Below, piece after piece: positions 24,258 to 32,325 of a DNA stretch of 33,361 bases. The notes beneath the pieces were generated by a model. It did no database searches, had not been told where the DNA came from, and saw only the letters and a program-made list of their open reading frames with translations. The first letter of the stretch is position 1. Each line of letters opens with the position of its first letter. The position numbers and the translations under genes are program-made. Source of the stretch: an uncultured Acidimicrobiales bacterium (GTDB taxonomy: Bacteria > Actinomycetota > Acidimicrobiia > Acidimicrobiales > CADCTF01); NCBI GenBank assembly GCA_902805655.1, contig CADCTF010000018.1, positions 1 through 33,361 of the forward strand, written 5' to 3'.

Positions 24258-25468
24258 GGTCGTGCTCCGAGCTCCATGCCAGTGTCCATTCCCAGTGCCG
24301 CGGCGCCCAGCACGTTCGCGGCGATGTCACTCGATGGTGGCATCACCGCTCCGCTGCGAGCATCGCGTAGGAGACGCTCGAGCGGGAGCCCTCTGGTCAG
24401 GGCACCGAGTCCGCACGCCTCGGTGAGGCTGGCGGCCACGTCGAAAGTCGCGTCGCCGGCGAGCAGCTTGGCACGGTAGACCGCCCGAGCGGTGTCCGGC
24501 TCCCCGGGCCGCGCATCGACGCGACGACCGGCCTCGACCACCGCCAGGCGCGCCGCTTCCACCTGGGCGTCGGCCCTGCCGATGCGCTGGCGCACCCACG
24601 GCGAGGCACCGAGGGTCACTTCGCGAGGAGGGCCGCCGGCCGACGGCTCTCGCACCACCGTCGTTCGGGCATGGTCGACCGCGGCGGCAAGAGCGGCCTG
24701 GGCCACGCCGACGTAGACCGCGGCATAGGACGCGACCAGCCACTCCGGCATCGTCTCGGCCAGGAGGACCGCCACCCCCTCCACTCCGAGCATGGTGGTC
24801 TCGTCCACCCGGGCATCGATGGCGAAGCCGTTGCTGGCGGTGGCCCGCATCCCGATCGGGTTCCAGGTGTGGTCGACGGCGCCGATCGCCTCGGCGGGAA
24901 CGAGGAAGTAGGAGATGCGAGTGGGGCCGCCCGGGTCGTCATCCGCCCGGGCCGCGACGAGGTAGCCGTCGAGGTGGCCGGCGCCCGAGCACGTGGACTT
25001 GTAGCCGCGCACTCGGTAGCCCCCGTCCTCCCTCGCATAGGTGGTCTGCACGGCCGAGAGCCGTGAGCCGGCGCCCCGCTCGCTGATGGCGACGCCGTAC
25101 ATGGCGCCCTGCCCCGCTCGCCGCAGCACGTCGTCGCGGGCCTCGAAGAACCACTCGGCGACGCCGAGGGCCCGAGCCAGCTCGTCGGGCACCCCGGCCA
25201 GCGCTCCGGTGACGGACGCGTGCATGTTGAAGAGCAGCGCACTGGCGCCACTGCCTCGCGCAAGCACCATCGCCACCTCGACGTACTCCTCGAAGCCGGC
25301 GCCCATCCCACCGAGCGAGCGAGGCACCAGGAGACCCAACAGCCCGCAGCGCCGCAGGTCGGCCATGTCGTCTTCCGGAAACCCTCCGATGCGATCGTGC
25401 TCGGCCGCCCGCGCTTCCCACCTCGTCGCCAGCTCGGACGCAAGGGTGATCGCGGCGCCGGCCGTCAT
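24251..25468 (-). CDS. Acyl-CoA-dehydrogenase-fold flavoprotein, likely not a classical dehydrogenase
   Basis: 405 residues with the whole ACAD fold: N-terminal helical domain, the flavin-contact segment YGVAISERGAGS and GYKSTCSGAGHLDGYLVAA, and the C-terminal bundle. The C-terminal loop reads RDARSGAVMPPSSDIAAN, where medium-chain enzymes have YEGT with the catalytic Glu; no Glu is present there. Such variants include flavin-dependent monooxygenases and N-oxygenases of the fold. In context it may hydroxylate the polyketide ring. ATG 25468 has AAGGAG 5-6 bases upstream and overlaps the methyltransferase stop as ATGA. The role is inference; a dehydrogenase with a Glu elsewhere is not excluded. 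Confidence 0.8.
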   Translation of the reverse strand: MTAGAAITLASELATRWEARAAEHDRIGGFPEDDMADLRRCGLLGLLVPRSLGGMGAGFEEYVEVAMVLARGSGASALLFNMHASVTGALAGVPDELARALGVAEWFFEARDDVLRRAGQGAMYGVAISERGAGSRLSAVQTTYAREDGGYRVRGYKSTCSGAGHLDGYLVAARADDDPGGPTRISYFLVPAEAIGAVDHTWNPIGMRATASNGFAIDARVDETTMLGVEGVAVLLAETMPEWLVASYAAVYVGVAQAALAAAVDHARTTVVREPSAGGPPREVTLGASPWVRQRIGRADAQVEAARLAVVEAGRRVDARPGEPDTARAVYRAKLLAGDATFDVAASLTEACGLGALTRGLPLERLLRDARSGAVMPPSSDIAANVLGAAALGMDTGMELGARPW

Positions 25469-26184
25469 GGCTGCTCCTTCACGCCGACGCCCTGGTAGAC
25501 GAGGGCCACCGAGGCGGTGGGCAACATCCGCACAGGTCGGCTCCGGTCGACGAGGAAGCGCACGTAGTCGCGTACGGACGGACGCAGGCCCGTGAGCTGG
25601 AGGCGGATCCCTCGAGCCCGGAAGAGCTCGATCAGCCGGTCTGAGCTCACGAAGAGGGCCGGGTCGTGGATGCGCGGAGGGGGGCCGCCGGGCAGCCGCT
25701 CGGCCACCGTTACCAAGGCGAAGCGCGCCGCCCCGGTGGCGTTGATCGTGTCGAGGACGATCGTTCCGCCGGGCCGAAGCACGCGCGCCAGCTCGGTCAC
25801 CACGGCTTCGAGGGGCCGTACGTGCTCGAGGATCTCGCCGGCCACCACCACGTCGGCGCAGCCATCGGCGAGGGGCAGGCGCGTTGCGTCCCCCCGCACG
25901 GCGGTCACGCCGTGGTCGACGGCAGTCGTCAGGGCCGACCAGGTGATGTCCAGGCCCAGGTGCAGGTAGCCCGTGGCGTGGGGAGCCAGAAGCCCGCCGC
26001 CGCACCCGACGTCGATCAGCACTGCGTCCCGCCGCGTCGGTGGCGGCAGGAGCCGACCTCGGGCTTCGGCCAGCCAGTGCAGCGCGGCGAAGGCTCCTTC
26101 CGGCCTCCACCAGGCCGAGGCCAGGTCGTCGTACTGCCCGAGCGCGTTGCGGGGGCGGCGCTCGACCGTGGCTGCGCCGCTCAT
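25465..26184 (-). CDS. UbiG/UbiE-like SAM-dependent methyltransferase
   Basis: 239 residues. Motif I VLIDVGCGGGLLAPHATG (about 55-72), then LGLDITWSALTTA, GDATRLPLADGCADVVVAGE and ILEHVRPLEAVVTELARVLR give the complete class I core; the ending DYVRFLVDRSRPVRM is lineage-specific. The GEILEHV element is typical of quinone-ring (UbiG-like) O-methyltransferases. Its position between UbiA-type prenyltransferase and type III PKS genes suggests methylation of a ring hydroxyl or carbon on the polyketide. ATGA overlaps join it to both neighbours. Confidence 0.88.
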   Translation of the reverse strand: MSGAATVERRPRNALGQYDDLASAWWRPEGAFAALHWLAEARGRLLPPPTRRDAVLIDVGCGGGLLAPHATGYLHLGLDITWSALTTAVDHGVTAVRGDATRLPLADGCADVVVAGEILEHVRPLEAVVTELARVLRPGGTIVLDTINATGAARFALVTVAERLPGGPPPRIHDPALFVSSDRLIELFRARGIRLQLTGLRPSVRDYVRFLVDRSRPVRMLPTASVALVYQGVGVKEQP

Positions 26185-26996
26185 CCGGCCAGCTCCGTGC
26201 CGCTGGCGAGGAAGGCCGAGACGCTCAGCCCGGCGGCGCAGAGCGTCAACGTCCAGGCGGCCCGGGGGCGGGCAGTGGACGCGGTCACGATCACGCCGAG
26301 CACCGCCCCCAGGCTGACCACCACCAACATCGTGCCGAGGAGATCGAGCGGCGCGGCCGGCGCGATGGCGAGCACGAGCGTGGCTGTGGCCAGCAGGCCG
26401 GCGCCGAGAAACAGCGAGCGCCGTGGTCCGATGCGGTGGGGGAGGCCCCGGACGCCGGTGCGCTCGTCCTCGGCCAGGTCCGGGAGCGTGTTGACGAAGT
26501 GAGCCCCCGAACCGAGCAGCCCAGCGGCAACGACGCTCCACGCCGGCGGCCAGGGACGACCCGGGAGGCCGAGTGAGACGAAGGCCGGCAGGGCGCCGAA
26601 GGCCAGCGCGTACGCCAGCACGCTCGCCACCGTGCTCTTGAGCCAGATGTTGTACGACCAGGCGACACCGACAGCGCCGAGGTGGACGAACCCCGCCCGC
26701 CAGCCGGAGAGCAGGGAGAGCGGCACGCACGCGAGCGCCGCGGCCGCAGCCGAGGTGCGCACGAGCGCAGCAGGCACGCGACCCGATGGAATCGGCTTGT
26801 CGAGCCGCCCCGCGATGCCGTCGCGATGGCGATCGACGTAGTCGTTGCTCCATCCCACCGAGAGCTGCCCGGCCAGCACGGCGAGGCAGACCCAGACCGA
26901 GCCCGCGCCCCGGCCGGCGGCCACCGCCAGCGCGGTCGCGATCAGTGTCACCGCAAGGGTGGGCTGCAGGTGACTCGCCCGGAGGAGCGCGACCAT
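26181..26996 (-). CDS. UbiA-family prenyltransferase
   Basis: 271 residues with eight to nine membrane helices. Both Mg-diphosphate motifs are intact: NDYVDRHRD (N51, D52, D55, D59) and PDLAEDERTG (D173, D177). UbiA enzymes transfer a polyprenyl chain from its diphosphate to an aromatic or other acceptor in the membrane. In this operon the acceptor is likely the type III PKS product. ATG 26996 places the start before the first helix; no good ribosome site is seen. It is divergent from the APH-like gene over 60 bases, where the operon promoter must lie, and is the first gene of the operon. Confidence 0.9.
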   Translation of the reverse strand: MVALLRASHLQPTLAVTLIATALAVAAGRGAGSVWVCLAVLAGQLSVGWSNDYVDRHRDGIAGRLDKPIPSGRVPAALVRTSAAAAALACVPLSLLSGWRAGFVHLGAVGVAWSYNIWLKSTVASVLAYALAFGALPAFVSLGLPGRPWPPAWSVVAAGLLGSGAHFVNTLPDLAEDERTGVRGLPHRIGPRRSLFLGAGLLATATLVLAIAPAAPLDLLGTMLVVVSLGAVLGVIVTASTARPRAAWTLTLCAAGLSVSAFLASGTELAG

Positions 26997-27056
26997 CGGC
27001 CCAGTCTCGCCGCTTCCGGAGCCGATGCGGATTCCGTGCGCTGCGAGGATGTCCGA

Positions 27057-28022
27057 GTGCCCTCCAGCACCGCCCGTGCGCGCCGCGCCCTGAGCCAGTG
27101 GGACCTGGTCGAGGACTTCGGAATCGAGCGGACGGCGCTCGGGACGATGAACGAGGTGTTCGTCGTCGGACGGACTCGCCAGTCCCCTCAGCTCATCCTC
27201 CGAGGACACCGTCACCTCGACCCACGACTGGTCGCCTTCGAGCACGAGGTCATGGCCACCGCTCTTCGTGCTGGCACGCCGGCGCCGCGAAGCATCCGCA
27301 CGCGAGACGGCACGCGCTTCGCCACCCTCGAGGGCCGCCACTGGTCCTTGCTCGAGTGGCTCCCTGGGGAGCACGCGGGCCGTGGCCACACCACGGTCTC
27401 CCAGGCGGCGTCGATGGGCGAGGCGCTCGGAGTGGTCCACGCGGGCCTCGCTGCGCTGCCCTGCGATGCCTCTGCAAGCGACGCCCGGGAGACCACGGAA
27501 ACGACCGTCGAGCGAATCGGCCACCTCCTGCGCACTCTGGGCTCGTTGGAGGTGAAGGGACCGGATGAGCACGCCGCCGAGAGCTGGTTGCGCGGCCAAC
27601 GTGCCTGGCTCGAGCACTGCGGTGATGCGCCGCTCCCGGAACGTGGGGACTCGCAGGTCATCCACGGCGACTATCACGACGCCAACGTCCTGTTCCGCGG
27701 CGATGCGATCAGCGGAATCATCGACTGGGACAAGGCGGGCGTCGGAAGCCCCGGAGGGGAGGTGATCCGTGCGATCCACCTCTCGTTCGGTCTCGAAGCT
27801 CATGTGAGCAGGGCGTTCCTCGACGGCTACCGCAGACACCGCACCATGACGACCGAGGACCTCGATGCGGCTGCTGTCCGCTACGGGTATGGACGAGACC
27901 GGTCGATCTGGCTCTTGGACGAGCTCTACACCTCCGGCAACGAGCGGTTGCGGCGCCTCGTCAACAGGCAGCCGTTCTTGCCTTTCGCGCGATCGTGGGA
28001 CGCACTCCGCACTCACCTGTGA
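27057..28022 (+). CDS. Aminoglycoside phosphotransferase (APH)-family kinase
   Basis: 321 residues from GTG 27057, with GAGG about 8 bases upstream. The kinase-like fold is clear: the Brenner motif VIHGDYHDANVLF (D205 catalytic base, N210), then IIDWDKAGVG with metal-binding D223. The N-terminal lobe contains LILRGHRHLD as the likely beta-3 region and LEWLPGEHAG as the hinge. The family phosphorylates aminoglycosides, choline, homoserine, sugars and other hydroxyl compounds. No resistance role should be assumed from sequence. It is probably monocistronic and converges on the MOSC gene. Confidence 0.85.
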   Translation: MPSSTARARRALSQWDLVEDFGIERTALGTMNEVFVVGRTRQSPQLILRGHRHLDPRLVAFEHEVMATALRAGTPAPRSIRTRDGTRFATLEGRHWSLLEWLPGEHAGRGHTTVSQAASMGEALGVVHAGLAALPCDASASDARETTETTVERIGHLLRTLGSLEVKGPDEHAAESWLRGQRAWLEHCGDAPLPERGDSQVIHGDYHDANVLFRGDAISGIIDWDKAGVGSPGGEVIRAIHLSFGLEAHVSRAFLDGYRRHRTMTTEDLDAAAVRYGYGRDRSIWLLDELYTSGNERLRRLVNRQPFLPFARSWDALRTHL

Positions 28023-28046
28023 GCGCACGCATCACGGTGTGGGCCG

Positions 28047-28757
28047 CTAGCTGGGTCGCAGCTCGTCGCCCACCGCGATGGAGCCCTCGGCGACGACCAT
28101 GGTCCCGATGCCGAGGTTTCCGCCATGGTCGCGGTTGATGGTGCGCAGCACGTCGAGGTCGCGCGCGATTCCGGCGGGTTGCGGCCGGGTGACGATGACG
28201 CAGCGGTCGATCTGCTTCACGGCCTCGAGGCAAGCGGAGCCGATGGCGACCTGCCGGCCGACGAGCGCCGCTTCATCCGATCCGTCGACGAGGACGTTGG
28301 GTCGGAAACGGCGGACGTCCCAGGTGCCGATGGAGCCCGTCGAGAGCACCGAGATCTGGGTGCGCTTGGAGTCGTGGAACGTTCCGGCGGGGCCTGCCCA
28401 CTGGATCCACTCGCTGCCCGCCTCGTCCTCGAAGTCGGCGGCGATCTCGTACGTGCCCCGGCCGTGGGTGGCAGCGAGGCGCAGGCTCACGGGCCGGCCG
28501 AGCCAGTCCGACAGCAGGTCGTCATCCCGGGTCTGCGTGCCGTTCGGCAGTCGCACGGCCGGTGCACCGTCGCTCAGCACGCCCCTTGCCTCCAGCAGCT
28601 GCGGCGCCCGGCGGGCGGTGAGCACGAGACCGGTCTCCCGATCGACCAGTCCGGCCACTCGATCGCCCGCCAGCCCGTGTGGGCCGACGGTGGCCCGGGG
28701 GAGTGACTCGCCCTGCATGGACTTCACCGGGTACCGCCACACCTCCAGAACGCGCAC
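28047..28757 (-). CDS. MOSC-domain protein (MOSC_N plus MOSC)
   Basis: 236 residues. The N-terminal barrel has YPVKSMQGESLPRATVGPHG and GDRVAGLVDRETG; the MOSC domain has FRPNVLVDG and the molybdenum-cofactor cysteine C186 in QIDRCVIVTRPQ. MOSC proteins (mARC/YcbX family) bind sulfurated molybdopterin and reduce N-hydroxylated or S-oxidised compounds with an electron-transfer partner. No ferredoxin domain is fused, unlike YcbX, so the electron donor is encoded elsewhere. The start is GTG 28757 with a GAGGAT 6-7 bases upstream. Confidence 0.88.
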   Translation of the reverse strand: MRVLEVWRYPVKSMQGESLPRATVGPHGLAGDRVAGLVDRETGLVLTARRAPQLLEARGVLSDGAPAVRLPNGTQTRDDDLLSDWLGRPVSLRLAATHGRGTYEIAADFEDEAGSEWIQWAGPAGTFHDSKRTQISVLSTGSIGTWDVRRFRPNVLVDGSDEAALVGRQVAIGSACLEAVKQIDRCVIVTRPQPAGIARDLDVLRTINRDHGGNLGIGTMVVAEGSIAVGDELRPS

Positions 28758-28870
28758 GCGACATCCTCGCGCCGGCCGCTCTGCGGCCGTCGGGCGGGCA
28801 TCCGGGTTGACGTCCGCCCGAGGAAAGGACGAGAGTCGTGAGGGGGCATCGAGTCGAAGGGGGAGTCGCC

Positions 28871-30121
28871 ATGGATCCGACCTACAGCGCCGAGGCGGAG
28901 GAGTACCGCGAGAAGGTGCGGGCGTTCCTCGCCGAGCACACGCCGGCCAACTGGAAGGGTGTGAGCGCGCTGCCGGAGGAGCAGCGGGCCGGGTGGCTCC
29001 AGGAGTGGCGCCAGACCCTGGCCGGCGCCGGCATGCTGGCCGTTGCCTGGCCGAAGGAGTACGGCGGCGCAGGGCTGACGCCGATGGAGCAGGTCGTGCT
29101 GGCCGAAGAGTTCGCCAAGGCGGACGTGCCGACCCAGGGAAGCAACGACGGGTTCGGCATCGGCATGGTCGGGCCGACGATCATCGTGTGGGGCACCGAC
29201 GAGCAGAAGGCGCACTTCCTCCCGAAGATCATCTCGGGCGAGCACCTGTGGTGTCAGGGCTACTCCGAGCCCGGAGCCGGCTCCGACCTGGCCAACCTCG
29301 GCACCAAGGCCATGCTCGACGGCGACGAGTGGCTCGTGAACGGGCAGAAGATCTGGACGTCCGGCGCGCACACCGCCAACTGGATCTTCGTGCTCACCCG
29401 CACCGCGCCCGAGGCTCCGAAGCACAAGGGCATCACGTTCCTGCTGGTGCCCATGGAGCAGCCCGGCGTCGACGTGCGGCCTATCCGCGAGATGACGGGC
29501 GAGGCGCTGTTCAACGAGGTCTTCTTCACCGACGCCCGAACGGCGAAGGAGAACGTCATCGGTGCTGTGAACGAGGGTTGGACGGTGGCCAACACGCTGC
29601 TCGGCTTCGAGCGCGGAGGCCGCTCGACGGTGCTGTCCATCGGCTACCGCAACGAGCTCGACCAGATCATCGAGATGGCCCGGTCGAGGGGCAAGACGCA
29701 GGATCCCCGGTTCCGCCAGCGCCTGGCGGCGGCCCACAGCTCGGTGGAGATCCTCCGCTACCTCGGCATGCGCGCGCTCACCAGCTCACTGGCCGGCAAG
29801 AACCCGGGTCCTGAAGCTTCGATCGTGAAGCTGTTCTGGAGCGAGTACCACAAGGTGGTGACCGAGCTGGCGCTCGACATCCTCGGCCCGGAGGCGCTGG
29901 CTCCCACCGGCGATGCGGGCGGGTCGTCGATCGGTGCGTTCAGTGGGGGAGAGCTCTCCCCGGTCGGGGCGGTGCGCACCTTCCTCGGCGCCCGTGCCGG
30001 CACGATCTACGCCGGCAGCTCGCAGGTGCAGCGCAACATCCTCGGCGAGCGCGTGCTGGCGCTGCCCAAGGAGCCGCGGGCGGACACCGGGGCCTGGAAC
30101 GAGCAGAGCCGCACCGGCTGA
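28871..30121 (+). CDS. Acyl-CoA dehydrogenase (FadE-type)
   Basis: 416 residues. Family segments: AWPKEYGGAGLTPMEQVVLA, GYSEPGAGSDLANLGTKA (flavin and substrate loop), NGQKIWTSGAHTANW, and the C-terminal TIYAGSSQVQRNILGERVLA. In the last, Ala stands where medium-chain enzymes have the catalytic Glu (YEG); actinobacterial FadE proteins often place the base elsewhere, and the Glu of GFERGG (about residue 247) is a candidate, as in isovaleryl-CoA-type enzymes. The substrate is unknown. ATG 28871 has GGGGGAG 6 bases upstream. Unlike the flavoprotein at 24251-25468 it keeps a normal dehydrogenase ending. Confidence 0.92.
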   Translation: MDPTYSAEAEEYREKVRAFLAEHTPANWKGVSALPEEQRAGWLQEWRQTLAGAGMLAVAWPKEYGGAGLTPMEQVVLAEEFAKADVPTQGSNDGFGIGMVGPTIIVWGTDEQKAHFLPKIISGEHLWCQGYSEPGAGSDLANLGTKAMLDGDEWLVNGQKIWTSGAHTANWIFVLTRTAPEAPKHKGITFLLVPMEQPGVDVRPIREMTGEALFNEVFFTDARTAKENVIGAVNEGWTVANTLLGFERGGRSTVLSIGYRNELDQIIEMARSRGKTQDPRFRQRLAAAHSSVEILRYLGMRALTSSLAGKNPGPEASIVKLFWSEYHKVVTELALDILGPEALAPTGDAGGSSIGAFSGGELSPVGAVRTFLGARAGTIYAGSSQVQRNILGERVLALPKEPRADTGAWNEQSRTG

Positions 30122-30163
30122 CGTCGAGCGGGCCGCTGCCACGCTAAGTGGTCGGGCCAGCAC

Positions 30164-30173
30164 GAAGCGCTTC
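30164..30173. other. 10-bp palindrome upstream of the GH43-like gene
   Basis: GAAGCGCTTC lies 7 bases upstream of the TAGGCT box of the secreted GH43-like gene. It could be a small operator, but palindromes of this size are common in GC-rich DNA. Confidence 0.2.
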
Positions 30174-30180
30174 TGCGCCG

Positions 30181-30186
30181 TAGGCT
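30181..30186 (+). promoter_or_regulatory. -10 box for a leaderless GH43-like transcript
   Basis: TAGGCT ends 6 bases before ATG 30193, with no Shine-Dalgarno. It supports ATG 30193 over the TTG at 30187. Confidence 0.5.
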
Positions 30187-30192
30187 TTGCGC

Positions 30193-32094
30193 ATGAAGCA
30201 CCATTTGCACCGTTCGCTGCAGCGGTTCCGATCACGATCTCGCGCCAAGCTCCTGTACACCGTCGCCATGGCGTTGGTGGCGACGACAACTGGCGTCGCG
30301 CTCAGCGGGGCCCCACCGGCGGGTGCCTATGCCGGGGCTCCTTGGTTCCGGCCCGATCGGCCCTACACCGGGAACTTCCCCGACCCGAACATCCTGGTCG
30401 AGGATGGGCGGTACTACGCCTACGCCACGGCGACCGGTGGTTCGTACCTCCCGGTGATGACGTCGACCGACCTCGCTACCTGGGTCCCGCGCCCCGCCTA
30501 CGACCCCGGCGCCCCGCTCAACACGGACAGGAACTTCAACGACGCCTTGCCGCGCCCCGCACGATGGTCGCCCGACCGGCCGATCGACGGGCGCATGAAG
30601 AAGGAGGTCTGGGCCCCCGGCGTCGCCAAGATCGGTGGCCGGTACGTGGCGTTCTACTCGGCCCGGGAGCGCCTCGACCGGGACCGGTTCTGCATCTCCG
30701 TCGCCGTCTCCACCGATCCGCTCGGGCCCTTCGAGGACACCTCGTCCGGACCGCTCGTCTGCGATCCCGACCCCAATGGCTCGATCGACCCGCAGCCCTT
30801 CGTCGACACCGACGGCACCCCGTACCTGCTCTGGAAGAGCGAGGGCGTACCGGGCTGGGCCCCCACCAGGATCTGGGTTCGCCAGCTCGACGCCGGCGGT
30901 ACCGGCTTCGCACCCGGCTCGAGGGTGACGCTGCTGCTCGAGACCGATCAGGAGTGGGAGGGCCACGTCATCGAGAACCCGGCCATGGTGCGCCACGACG
31001 GCCGGGTGGTGCTCTTCTACTCCGCCAACGAGCACCGGTCTGCGGACTACGCCGTCGGCTACGCCGAATGTGTCGGCGTCCTGGGGCCCTGCACGAAGAA
31101 CCCGGACAACCCAGTGCTGGCCAGCCGAGGCGACCGCCTCGGACCCGGCGGGCCCGCGCCCTTCGTGGACGCTTCAGGCCGGCTGATGCTCGGCTTCCAC
31201 TACTGGAACGCCCCCTACACCAACTACCCGGCCTTTCCGCAGTGCCAGCAGCAGGGCACGTGCACCACGCAGGGGCAACGTCGTCTGGCCATCGAACAGG
31301 TCTTCCGGAACGGCGCCGGCCTGCACGTCGGGACGGTGGCACCGTCGAGCGTCGGAGCCGATCAGGTCGTCGCCATCGCCGCCACCCGCTCCGGGAGCGG
31401 TTACTGGATCGCAGGCGCGGCCGGCACGCTGGTACCCCGCGGCGACGCGTCCGACATGGGCGGTGCCGCCGGCCTGAACTTCCCCGTCGTAGGCATGGCC
31501 TCGGGCCCGGCTGCCGACGGGTACTGGATGGTCGCCTCCGATGGCGGCGTCTTCAGCTTCGGGCACGCCGCGTTCAACGGGTCCACCGGCGCGATCCGAC
31601 TCAACCAGCCGATCGTCGCCATGGCCCCGACGCCCTCGGGCAACGGCTACTGGCTGGTCGCCTCTGACGGCGGCATCTTCAGCTTCGGCGATGCTGCCTT
31701 CCACGGCTCGACCGGCGACATCCTTCTGAACGAGCCCGTGGTCGGGATGGCACCCACCGCGTCGGGTAGCGGGTACTGGCTGGTCGCGGCCGACGGCGGC
31801 ATCTTCACCTTCGGTGATGCGGCCTTCGAGGGGTCGATGGGCGCAGTGTCCCTGAACCGCCCCGTGGTCGGGATGACCAAGTCCGCGACCGGCGGCGGCT
31901 ACCGCATGGTGGCCTCCGACGGCGGCATCTTCTCGTTCGGGGACGCGCAGTTCCACGGGTCCACCGGTCATCTTCGGCTCCACCAGCCGATCGTCGGCAT
32001 GGCGTCGACCCCGAGCGGAGGTGGGTACTGGATGGTCGCCGGCGACGGCGGGCTGTTCACCTTCGGGGACGCCGGCTTCCACGGGGCCGGTTGA
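30193..32094 (+). CDS. Secreted GH43-like protein with six C-terminal 42-residue repeats
   Basis: 633 residues. A signal peptide with a long basic start and the core LLYTVAMALVATTTGVALSG is followed by a cut near 45. Residues about 55-375 form a five-bladed GH43-type propeller: base D64 (NFPDPNIL), modulator D199 (GSIDPQPF) and likely acid E261 (VIENPAMV), with VWAPGVAKIGGRYVAFYS between. This suggests an arabinan- or xylan-type furanosidase or xylosidase acting outside the cell. Residues about 390-633 are the repeat block described separately. Some GH43-like proteins bind without cleaving, so activity is not certain. Confidence 0.87.
   Translation: MKHHLHRSLQRFRSRSRAKLLYTVAMALVATTTGVALSGAPPAGAYAGAPWFRPDRPYTGNFPDPNILVEDGRYYAYATATGGSYLPVMTSTDLATWVPRPAYDPGAPLNTDRNFNDALPRPARWSPDRPIDGRMKKEVWAPGVAKIGGRYVAFYSARERLDRDRFCISVAVSTDPLGPFEDTSSGPLVCDPDPNGSIDPQPFVDTDGTPYLLWKSEGVPGWAPTRIWVRQLDAGGTGFAPGSRVTLLLETDQEWEGHVIENPAMVRHDGRVVLFYSANEHRSADYAVGYAECVGVLGPCTKNPDNPVLASRGDRLGPGGPAPFVDASGRLMLGFHYWNAPYTNYPAFPQCQQQGTCTTQGQRRLAIEQVFRNGAGLHVGTVAPSSVGADQVVAIAATRSGSGYWIAGAAGTLVPRGDASDMGGAAGLNFPVVGMASGPAADGYWMVASDGGVFSFGHAAFNGSTGAIRLNQPIVAMAPTPSGNGYWLVASDGGIFSFGDAAFHGSTGDILLNEPVVGMAPTASGSGYWLVAADGGIFTFGDAAFEGSMGAVSLNRPVVGMTKSATGGGYRMVASDGGIFSFGDAQFHGSTGHLRLHQPIVGMASTPSGGGYWMVAGDGGLFTFGDAGFHGAG
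31363..32094 (+). repeat. Six tandem 42-residue repeats inside the GH43-like gene
   Basis: Units begin at 31363, 31483, 31609, 31735, 31861 and 31987. The first unit is 40 codons and diverged, four are exactly 42 codons (126 bp), and the last stops after about 35. The consensus is P(V/I)VGMA.T.SG.GYW.VA, then DGGIF.FGDA.F.GS and TG...LN. DNA conservation is lower than protein conservation, so the repeats are old. The regular Gly/Trp/Phe pattern suggests propeller blades or a beta-solenoid used in binding carbohydrate or the cell surface. Confidence 0.9.
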
Positions 32095-32325
32095 CCGCTG
32101 CTAACGTGTGTGAGTCGTCTCCGAGTCTCTGGGGGCGAACGTCGGCTCCATACGGGGCCCGACGGGCCGCCGGAGATCCGCTCTCCATCGGCCACTCCTT
32201 CCGCTGCCGCGACGCAGCACGCCCCGGAGAACTTGCACCGGGCCGATGAAGGTGCCGACCCCGGGCCCGTCGCGTCCCATGCCGCCGTGCAACGTTGCGC
32301 GGCTCGAACAGGAGCAACACCTCAC

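Noticed and set aside
27057-28022. Aminoglycoside resistance gene
   Set aside because: The APH fold is certain, but the family covers many substrates, and there is no mobile-element context or close similarity to a known resistance enzyme that I can recognise.
31363-32094. Tandem DNA repeat as a recombination or phase-variation locus
   Set aside because: Units are exact in length but too diverged at the base level to recombine easily, and they stay in frame as protein repeats.
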